Assembly (NCBI GenBank): GCA_032717465.1
Contig: CM064748.1
Coordinates: 9,009,392 to 9,073,391 of the forward strand
Length of the DNA: 64,000 nucleotides
Direction of reading: 5' to 3'
From: Coenobita brevimanus
Taxonomy: Eukaryota; Arthropoda; Malacostraca; Decapoda; Coenobitidae
Shown piece after piece: positions 53,881 through 62,611 of this stretch. The notes beneath the pieces were generated by a model. It was not told the DNA's origin. It was given only the letters and a program-made list of their open reading frames with translations, and did not search any database. Each line of letters begins with the position of its first letter. Position 1 is the first letter of the stretch. The translations under genes were made by a program, and so were the position numbers.

Positions 53881-54543
53881 GTGTCTGGCACTGGGGATGA
53901 TCTGTCTGGAGGCCAATGGCCCTGCACTCTTCCTCGATCGCAGCTGTGGCTGGTGTGAGCCCTGAAGGAATGTTGACTCGCATACGAGGGCAAGGGAGAG
54001 GAAGCTGGGTGGGTAGCGGCTCTTCCACGGTTGTCTGTGTGGGAGATGATGCAGGAGGTACCAAGGAAGAAGAGCGCAGGTGTTGTTTTGCCTCCACCAC
54101 TTGGTCGATGATGATGTTCACAGCCTGTACCAATGGTGCCGTTTCCAGAGGCCTGCCGAGAAGCGTCCATAGCATCTGAGCCAAGCATGTAGCAATTTCC
54201 ATCCCCAGCGTACGCAATTCTTCCCTGGTGAACTCTATGAGAGGAGAGCCCGTGTTGTGGGGCGTGGGTGGAGTAAAGTCCTTGACTGTCTGCCGAACTG
54301 GGGGGGGGAGGAGGGTGATGGATCTCCGTAGTCGTCGTGTGACGAGTGAGAGCAGGTTGGAGGGGCGGAAACGCTGCCTCGTCTAGCACTGGGGATGCAG
54401 TCGCTGCTGGACGGCGTTGCTGCCCCCAAATGAAAGTTCCCGGAGGTGCCAGTTTGTTGCTGCTCGCCTGTTGCTCCGTCACCCAGGTGACTTGGCGTTC
54501 TCGCCCTCGATCGACAAGTGCAACTCTGGTTGGGCAGCTGGGG
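53840..54543 (-). pseudogene. Copy F ORF1, C-terminal part
   Basis: Only the region after the zinc knuckles remains, beginning with PSCPTRVALVDRGRERQ at the truncation. It has the Pro-rich stretch (EIHHPPPPP), the helical segment (MRTLGMEIATCLAQMLWTLLGRP) and the family end SESYSGTV with a stop at 53843-53845. A frameshift near 54300 divides it. The end overlaps ORF2 in the -1 frame as in the other copies. Confidence 0.8.
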
Positions 54544-54554
54544 TTCAATTTGCC
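54544..54554 (+). repeat. Target-site duplication shared by copies F and G
   Basis: TTCAATTTGCC lies between the facing 5' ends of copy F (minus) and copy G (plus). It serves as the right duplication of F and the left one of G. Confidence 0.88.
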
Positions 54555-54828
54555 GACTCCTAGCTCAGACTTTGTCGGGTGTGGAGGTCTGGCCGATCTG
54601 TCTCGAGATTTGAACTCTGCTTCATTTACTCGTGGCGATTTTCGTCCGTTTTCCTCACTTTTTGCCTGTTTAGGGACTTAGTCTCTGGCATTGAGGAAGG
54701 ATTTTTTTGCTGTTTTCCAGGTTTTTCTGGGACTTAGTCTCCGATTGCCTGGGTGTGAGTGGGAGTGTGTGTGTGTTTGTGACTGTGTGTGTGTGGGTGT
54801 GTTTTTTTTTTTGGCCTGCCGTTAGTGT

Positions 54829-54925
54829 CCCTCACTGTAGTACGACGCCGAACCCTGAAGAGGTGCCGTTAGGGCACTTCCATGAAGGGGGGCCTTTAGG
54901 ACCTGGTTATAGAAGGCAGTGAGAG
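54829..54925 (+). promoter_or_regulatory. Structured 5' UTR domain, copy G
   Basis: CCCTCACTG (54829-54837) pairs with CAGTGAGAG (54917-54925) with one mismatch. The core GTACGACGCCGAAC and GGTTATA are kept. Confidence 0.6.
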
Positions 54926-55114
54926 CGGCTCTGTTAGTTTAGGGAAGACCTGAAAGGGGCAGTGGCGGGGCCTCCCATCGCCCTTTAGAGGGCGGGGAGC
55001 ATAGGTTGCCCGTCACTGTAGGGACCTTGGCCACTTTTGCTGTTTTTTGTTTGTGCTGTTTGAGTGGTTGTGTGTGTGTGTTGACTGAGTTTTTTTGCTG
55101 CTTGTGCAAGCAGC

Positions 55115-57087
55115 ATGAAGGGATCCTGCATCCCTAGGCCCCAGGGGGATTCTCGCCTCCCGCTCGCTCAGTCGTGGCTCTCCAACCTGTGTCCTGCTAC
55201 AGGCACAAAGCGGGAGCGTCAATTTTCAGACTCCAGCTCCCACTAGTCAGCTCACGAGGTTTCTTGTGCTGACCCTTCTACACCTAAGTCTGCGGGAGTG
55301 GTACCTCGCTTGCGTGGTGCCTCAACCTATCCTGCTAAGGCAGCCCACCAACATGAGGCTATGGAGGAGGTTGCACCTGCTCCACCCTCTCTCTCTTCCA
55401 TCAAGGGCAAGTCAGCTTCCCTTCGTGCGGCTGCCAGCCGTGCTCCACGGCAAGACACCTCCATGAACCGAGCCCTCGGTCCACAGCCTCGCGCTCCCAC
55501 CTGAGCACCCTCTCACGAGCCTAGGCCGTCTAGGTCTCCTCGCATTCCCAAGCGGCTGGAGGTCCCGTCGGAGGCTCCTGCTGCGACTCAGATCTCCCTC
55601 TGTGCTGATCCTGCTCTGCATGAGGATGAGGGTTTCACCCAAGTGGCAAGCAAGGGATCGAGGCGTGGTCGCCAGGGAAACGGCCCTTCTCCGGCAGTTC
55701 ATACTGGGCCTCCTCTCAGGGGTCCCCCTGCTGCTTGTCCCTCCGTGTCAGTAGCCATGCGTCCGCCGCCCTGCTCTGCATTCCCAGCGTTCCGTGTGCC
55801 GGTCCAGGACGGGCATGCGACGAGTTACGACGCCATGGCTGCACTAGAGCGTCACCTGCCAGGGCTACGCTGCTCCAACCTGATAGGACGGGATGGAAGC
55901 TCGGTGTTGGTGCCGAAGGACGAAGGAGCGTACGACCTCTTGAAAACAGCTCTGCAGGACGAGGCCTCACCTGTCAAGCTAGTTGAACTGACGCCCAGCC
56001 AACAGTCAATGAAGGCAGTCGTCATGGGCTATCCCTTGCGGATGCCTATGGAAATACTGCTTCAGCACCCTCAGGTCGAAGAGGCAACCCGCTGCCAGAA
56101 AGCACGGACCAGGGAGGAGACTCGACAGGTCATCGTCACCCTGCGGAGTCCTCTGATCCCTGTGATCTACCTGGGGAACTGGGGAGAATATCATCTTCGC
56201 CCCTTCACCCCGGAGCCACTCCATTGCTACAGGTGCCAGCAATACGGGCACCACAGAGCCTCTTGCAACCGGGCCACAGTCTGTGGGATGTGCAGCGGCC
56301 CGCACGAAACGGAGAGGTGCTTGGCCAAGTTCAAGGCCAACGAAGCTGTCTCTACCCGCTGCCCCAACTGCTCGGGAAAACATCATGTGTGGCACCCCAG
56401 CTGCCCAACCAGAGTTCCTCTTGTCAATCGAGGGGGAGAACGCCAAGTTACCTGGATGAAGGAGAAACAGGAGAGCAGCAACAAACCGGCACCTCCGGGA
56501 ACTTTCATTTGGGGGCAGCAACGCCGTCCTCCAGCGACTGCACCCCCGCGCTAGACGAGGCAGCGTTTCCACCCCTCCAACCTGCTCTCACTCGTCACAC
56601 GACGACTGCGGAGGTCCATCCTCCTCCTCCCCCCCCAGTTCGTCAGAAAGTTCGAGGAGTTTACTCCACCAACGCCCCACAGCACGGGCTCTCCTCTCAT
56701 AGTCTTCACCAGGGAAGAATTGCGTACTCTGGGGAAGAAAATTGCTACAAACTTGGCTCAGATGCTCGGGACGCTTCTCGGCAGGCCTCTGGAAAAGGCA
56801 CCATTGGCACAGGCTGTGAACGTCATCATCGACCAAGTGTTGGAGGCAAAACAACACCCGTGCTCTTCCCTGGTACCTCCTGCATCATCTCCCACAGAGA
56901 CAACCGTGGAAGAGCTGCTACCCACCCAGCTTCCTCTGCCTTGCCCTCGTATGCCAGTCAACATTCCTCCAGGGCTCACACCAGCCACAGCTGTGATCGA
57001 GGGAGAGCGCAGGGCCCTTGGACTACAGATCATCCCCAGTGCCAGACACCACTGCCAGCCTCCGAGTCCTACAGTGGAACTGTCTAG
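55115..57087 (+). pseudogene. Copy G ORF1
   Basis: The start is the ATG at 55115 (MKGSCIPRPQGDS). In-frame stops are TAG at 55244-55246 and TGA at 55502-55504. From there the frame is open to 56552-56554, covering KGSRRGRQGNG, the central domain and three intact zinc knuckles at about 56224-56405 (CYRCQQYGHHRASC, CGMCSGPHETERC, CPNCSGKHHVWHPSC). A two-base loss near 56548 then shifts the frame. The C-terminal helical segment (LGKKIATNLAQMLGTLLGRP) is open at 56720-57020. The family end SESYSGTV with TAG at 57085-57087 overlaps ORF2. Confidence 0.85.
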
Positions 57088-60000
57088 GGGCATGGAGCAA
57101 GCTCGCCCACCTTCATGAGGCGGCTGCCAGGGACCGCCCTCATGTAATTCTTCTACAAGAGACCCTGCTCCCGGATGATACCAATTTTCGTCTCGCGGGT
57201 TACACCACCCATCTCCTTCCTTATGTTCGTGGCGTCACACGGGGATGTGCCGTTCTGGTTCAGGACCACATTGCGTGCACGGATTGTGAGCCCCCTCCTT
57301 TCTGTGGACCTGATGTGGAGGTCCAGGGCGTGGTTCTCCATCTGGCTACGTCGCCCCTGAGGGTATATAATGTATACTGGAGCCAAAGGGGCACCCTGGA
57401 GTTGGAAGACCTGTTCCCCCAGACTGCCAGGGGAGCCGTGTACATTGGGGGCGACTTTAACGCCCACCACGCCTTTCTATCTTCGCCTCCTCAGTCTAAT
57501 GAAGCAGGACGGCACATCTCTTTGGTTCTGGAGGAGATGGGTGGTGTCTCCCTATTAAATGATGTGGCAGAGGCCACCCATATTGCGGAAGGTCACCTCG
57601 ATCTCTCCCTAGTGTCAGCACCACTAGCGGGCTTGGCGTCGTGGTCACTCCACCCCCACCTTGCAAGTGATCACTTTGCCCTTATTGTTTACCCGCCTCT
57701 CGCTCCCCTCCCGCCACCTCCACCTCCTCCACCACGGTGGGACCTACGCAAAGCAGACTGGATGGCCTTTGCCCGTGCTCTCACAGCGGCCTTTCAGACA
57801 TCTCCTCCTGCCTCAGACCTCGAGAGCAGAGCAGATCAGGTAGCAAGTATTTTGGCACAAGCTGCTTTACTTGCTATCCCGCTGCGGCAGCGCTCGACGA
57901 GGTGCTACTGAGACGGCTGGTTCTACTGCGACAGGGTCAAGGAACTGAACCGGAGACTCAATGCAGCACGCAAGCAGTACTGATGGCGTCGTACATCTCT
58001 GCACCGCCGGTACCTGGTTGCCGTCACGGGGCATGTGGCTTCCGAGAAGAGCCGCCTTAGGGAGGAGGCGTGGATCAGATGGTGTCGTACCCTAGACTCT
58101 CACTCCACTCTCCATGAGATGTGGAGGAGAATCAGGTCCGTCTCTGATCCACGCCCTCCTCACCCTCCCTCCCATCCTGACCCTGCCACTGAGGCCAGCC
58201 ATCTTGCTCAGCACTTCGCTGACCGCTCTGCCTCTTCTAATGTCCCGCAGTCTGTCAGAGCCCTATAGGCGCAGCTGTCTGCCTCTCGCGCTGCAGCAAT
58301 TTAGGCGGCATGTGATAGGCCTGACCCTGCTGACTGTCCGATCACCAGTGGGGAGCTCCACAAAGCGCTGCAGCGCAGGGAGGACACTGCGCCGGGGCTC
58401 GATGGGCTTACATACTCTCCCCTGTCACATGCTGGAGATTGTGGCACAGAACGTCTGCTTGATCTGCTCAACCTCTCGTGGTCTGAGGGGCGTCTGCCGA
58501 GGTCATGGAAGGCAGCTGTTATCCACCCAATTCCGAAGCCTCGTGATCCTGCCGCCATGCGCCCCATCTCCCTTCTCAGCTGTGTAGCTAAGACAGCTGA
58601 GAGGGTTGTGCGGGCTCGGCTTGCTTGGCGGCTGGGACCGCTGCACCCAGGGATTTACGCCTACCATCCAGGCAGGAGTACCACCCACTGCCTCGCGTCA
58701 TTCCTTGGGGAGCTGAGGGGAGGAAGGGGAATGGCTGTCTTCCTCAACCTCGAGAAAGCCTTCGAACTGGCAAGCCCCACTGTAATCCTGGCGGCTCTTG
58801 CGGCCAGGGGTGTGGGAGGCAGGCTCCTATCCTGGATCCAGGATTTTTTTAATGATCGATCCGTAGGGGTCCGATTCCAGGGACACCTTTCCCCCTTTCA
58901 CCTATATCCTAACGGCACCCCCCAGGGGAGTGTTTTGAGCCCTCTCCTTTTTAACATCCTTATGGAGGGGCTCTTATCTGTAGACTATGGGCCTGGCATT
59001 ACCCTCCTCTGCTATGCGGACGATCTGGCCCTCTTCTTTACCAGGAGGGACTGGTTCACGCAGGCAGACTTGGCCCTTTCTCGTTTGCACGCCAAATGTA
59101 CTGAGCTAGGGCTGAAGATAAATTTTAATAAGACAAAGTGTCTGCCCTTTGGACTCTGTCCCCCAGACTTTCCTATGCTGCTTGGGGGGCAGCAGCTCTC
59201 TCTTGTCACTGTGCATCAGTATCTGGGAGTCTGGCTTGACAGGGGTTTTACCTTTGCCTGCCATGTTCGGTACCTGTGGGAGCGCGCTTCCACGAGACTG
59301 GCTGCTCTCCATTATCTCTCCAAGCGGAGTTTGGGGGCGTCTTACTCAGTCCTCCGAACATTTTATATACATGCCATCCGATCCCTGGTGGACTACAGTG
59401 CCATCTGTTTGACCGGACTCGCTCCACCAGTCTCCAGATCTCTGGAGGTTATACAGAACACTGCTCTCCGTATCATGTTCGGTGCTACACCCTGGACCCG
59501 GATTGTCAATCTCCGTATGGAGAGTGGTTTGCCTTCTCTGGCGCATCGTGTTGCGCTACGAGCGGCAGTCATCACTCTACAGCTGATACGGTGCTGGCCC
59601 CACCTGCCTGTCTCTGCCCTCCTACAACGTCTTTTGTGCCGGCTACCCGAGCCTCCCACTCAGCGTGACTGGGCCCGGACTACAACTGCTGTTATCCATG
59701 GACTGGGAGCTGCTGCAAGCCTCTGCCAAGATCCTGACTCTCCCTTTCCTGAGTACACTGATCCACCACCATGGGATCCCCCTCTTTTTAAATTTGTATG
59801 CCCGTCTGAAGCCAAACCTCGAACTTCCATTCCTGCACTCCTCTGTCAAGAGGGTCTTAGTCGGGTTGCAGCTCTAGATTCACCAGACAGCCATTTATTT
59901 TACGGATGGTTCAATATCCTCTGATGGCTCTGCTGGGGTGGGCTTTGTCTCTGGGCAAACAATTGAATCTTGGCGACTCTCTCAGGGTGTATCCGCTTTT

Positions 60001-60735
60001 CAGGCTGAGCTTGCCGCCGTCCTGGGTACATTGCGCCACGCTCATCACCGTCATCATCACCGTGTCGTAATTCACACAGACTCACTTTCCTCCCTTCAGA
60101 AGCTAAGATCTTTCTCCCTTAAGGACAACGTCTTTCTTCTGACGGAGATTTTTACTTTTGCATCCCTTCTCGTCCGTAGGGGTGCCACTATTATTCTCCA
60201 TTGGCTCCAAGGTCACGTTGGAATCAGCGGCAATGAGCGTGCTGATGACGCAGCACGCTCAGCTTGCTCGCTTCCTGATGTCACATTTAAACTGTGCCCC
60301 AGCCTATCGCACGTCATTAGCACTCTCACTGCTACCATTAGCAGGCAGTCTCGAGAGGAGCATCAGCTTTTGGTGACAGAAGGCTCTCACTCTGCTACAT
60401 GGTATGCCACCGCAACATCATATTCTCTTTTGTTACCCTTTAAAGGCATACCCAAGTATATTGTAGTGAGGCTCAGGCGCTTACGTCTGGGGTTTCCATG
60501 CTACAAACAAATTGTCGGTACAGAGCCAGACCCGTGTACCCATTGTTTGGTCACATCTGTGGAGCCACTCATTCACTATCTTCTGTACTGCCCAGCCACT
60601 ATCATGCTCAGGTCTCACCCTGACACGACTTTTGCTCGGACAGGGGATGATTTCATGGATGCCGCTTGCATCGTTGTACGTGCTCCTCTACAATTATTAC
60701 TCAAAACAGTCAGGGAATACCCACCCCCTCAATAA
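57018..60735 (+). pseudogene. Copy G ORF2: endonuclease, reverse transcriptase, RNase H
   Basis: The endonuclease motifs are intact (LRVLQWNCLG, LLQETLL, GGDFNAHH, SDHFALIV). Stops follow in one continuous frame: TGA at 57909-57911 and near 57981 (CGA in copy B), and TAG near 58267 and 58303. The reverse transcriptase has motif A with Asn replacing the catalytic Asp (VFLNLEKAFE, about 58738-58765; relatives read VFLDLEKAFE). It has PQGSVLSPLLFN and CYADDLALFF. A two-base loss at about 59888 shifts the frame at the start of RNase H, so FTDGS lies in the new frame. AELAAVL, HTDSLSSL and NERADDAA are intact. The C-terminal finger CTHCLVTSVEPLIHYLLYC precedes TAA 60733-60735. Confidence 0.88.
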
Positions 60736-60831
60736 TTCAAGCTCGCGCAAGTTAAGCGCATCTCTGACGGGCTCTTTGTTTGCCCGTGTCCCAGCATTGC
60801 TCAGACGAATATCTCAAAAAAAAAAAAAAAA

Positions 60832-60841
60832 TCAATTTGCC
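60832..60841 (+). repeat. Target-site duplication of copy G, right
   Basis: TCAATTTGCC follows the poly(A) of copy G and matches 54545-54554. Confidence 0.85.
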
Positions 60842-60938
60842 TGTGAGACAGTTGGAAGACTGTCGTATTCTGCTGGATCGCGTGCCCTCCAATGGGGAAG
60901 CAGATCCGGCGCCATCCAATCAGAGTGCAGTGAGGTGA

Positions 60939-61703
60939 CGTTGTTGTTGTTGTTGTTGAAATATTCTCCCCACAACATGGTGGGGAACGAGCAAACATGA
61001 GAGCCCGTCAGGGAAAATGCAGAAAACGGCTCCAATGAAGGAACAAAGCGCGGACGGCAGACTGGCAGACAGGGCAAGGGCGGCAGAGGAAGGGAACGAG
61101 GCGATGGTGGTGAAGCAACAGCCCGATGATCGACGAGGCGAGGGGGAGAGAGCGGTAGACTGCACGGCGCCGATGGAAGGGGTACCGGCATGCTCAGGTA
61201 GAATCCCCAAACGACTCGGCGGTGGTTGGCGGCCGGCTGCTCGGTGTTCACAGAGGGCAGAGAGGGACGAGAGCGTGGTATACAAAACGGCGCCGATGGT
61301 GAGGGCGCCGAAGCCCAGATAGAAGCGTCCCGAACTCTGCCCTCAACCCCCATTCACTCGCTCCAGCTCTCCACAGCAGCAGGTGGAAGTGTAGAGGGAA
61401 GGCCCAGTCCAGGTGGACACAAGGGCACAACCCTGGTCAAGATAGTGGCGGAGGGAGGGTGGTCGGCCATGGAAAGGGCGGACGAGCCTCAACCTCCTGG
61501 TGGGCTGACCAGGGCACTGCCATAGGTGAAGGGAACATGCCCGTCCCTCAGATGAAGTGGCTGCTGTGGAGAGCTTGTCCCGCCGGGAACAGCGGTGGAA
61601 GTGTTGCCTCGGCGAGAGGTGGGCTGCAAGTGAACTCTGCTGGGAGATGTGTACGGTGCGAGAGCTTGAGGCAGAATGGATGACCGAGTTGCATGGGGGA
61701 CGG
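60939..61703 (-). mobile_element. Short non-autonomous retroposon H2
   Basis: An element of about 765 bp whose 5' 60 bp match element H (CCCCCATGCAACTCGG, then GCTCTCGCACCG). Its 3' end has CCTGACGGGCTCTCATGTTTGC, the hairpin CCCCACCATGTTGTGGGG, GAATATTTC and a CAA tail (60958-60940). The body holds no cold-shock motif and no long coding frame. Small frames such as MQLGHPFCLKLSHR are short and interrupted. It is flanked at its 5' side by a poly(A) on the same strand. It may be a deletion derivative of an H-type element or a SINE-like relative. Confidence 0.7.
60968..60985 (-). other. 3'-terminal hairpin of H2
   Basis: CCCCACCATGTTGTGGGG forms the terminal stem before GAATATTTC and the CAA tail. 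Compare CCTCACCATGTTGTGAGG in H. Confidence 0.6.
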
Positions 61704-61823
61704 TTTTTTTTTTTTTTTTTTTTTTTTTTTGCCCATCGACCATTGGGGCCGGAGCCCCTGATCAATAAGACAAAAATATATATATGTATATATATTGATA
61801 CATATATACGAACATATATACAT
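61704..61823. repeat. Poly(T) run, hairpin and AT-rich tract
   Basis: A T run of about 27 bp (61704-61730) reads as a poly(A) on the minus strand, ending an unknown sequence. Next to it is a hairpin GGGGC-CGGA-GCCCC (about 61745-61758). From about 61782 to 61823 the sequence is TA-rich up to the LTR. Confidence 0.6.
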
Positions 61824-62611
61824 TGTTACGGAACAGAGAAAGATAATGTACACTTTAAGTGAGAATAATAAAAATCACTACTGTCCCGTAAAGTTCCAGG
61901 TTCAAAACAAAAGAGTTAGGTAAAATTACAAGTTAAAGTTTAATGCTCAAACTAACAACTAAACATTTAGGACTGATAAGGATAATGTAATGGCAAAAAG
62001 CAGGTTAAATATATGGTTAACTGCAATAGCCTCTATTAACACGAAATTAGCATGAGTAAATTTATCTAAGTCAGCCCTGTTAAAATGAGATACCAGATAA
62101 TACTCAGTGAATGCAAGCTATATTATTACAGATACAAAATATTATTAATGATGGCTGACAATAAGAACTCTTACACAAATTACAAAAACCTCACTAGGCC
62201 TAAGAATTAACCTTATGCTACACAGTACAAGAAAAAATGCAACAACAGTTATACTCAAATTACACACAGCTGCTAGATGGTTGGAGATTTCCTGAGCACT
62301 CACAATAACAACTGTACAGGGGAGGACAGAGATGTGAACAAAATGAGGAGCAGATCTAAGTGGCAATGATGCAGAGACTGAGCTCATTATATAGGGGCCA
62401 GCAGAGCTTGATACAACTTGTAAGAAGGACGCGCAAATGAAGCCATGGGGACAAAGAGTTGACAATCCCGCTCTGAACAACAGAAAGGACGACTTACTCT
62501 ACTATAACGGTAGAAGGGGGGGACTGAGGCAGAACACGCTCGTGATCAAACATGCAGCATACTGTGCGTTAAAATTACACAAAGGATGATGAAATCATAG
62601 GCTATGTAACA
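61824..62611 (-). repeat. 3' LTR of Gmr1-like copy 2 (788 bp)
   Basis: The minus-strand LTR starts TGTTAC (62611) and ends GTAACA (61824). It matches 5779-6557 over its length with scattered differences, and the TATA motif is conserved at about 62385-62394. A polypurine run precedes it. The outer end meets AT-rich DNA, as in copy 1. Confidence 0.9.

Larger units (their letters stand above)
50097..54543 (-). mobile_element. A-G family non-LTR element, copy F (5'-truncated)
   Basis: A minus-strand copy with an intact 3' end and CAA tail (50110-50097), truncated at about 54543 inside the last zinc knuckle of ORF1. It is flanked by TTCAATTTGCC on both sides, so it is a genuine 5'-truncated insertion of about 4.45 kb. 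It belongs to a subfamily diverged from B, D, E and G in its 3' half. Confidence 0.9.
54555..60831 (+). mobile_element. A-G family non-LTR element, copy G (full length)
   Basis: A complete insertion of about 6.28 kb with a 5' UTR, ORF1, ORF2, 3' UTR and a poly(A) of about 16 (60816-60831). It is flanked by TCAATTTGCC. It closely resembles B and D. Its 5' terminus is GACTCCTAGC. The first 60 bp differ somewhat from B and D. Confidence 0.92.

Noticed and set aside
50086..60841. DNA transposon with TTCAATTTGCC as terminal repeats
   Set aside because: The repeats are direct, flank two independent non-LTR copies with tails, and behave as target duplications.
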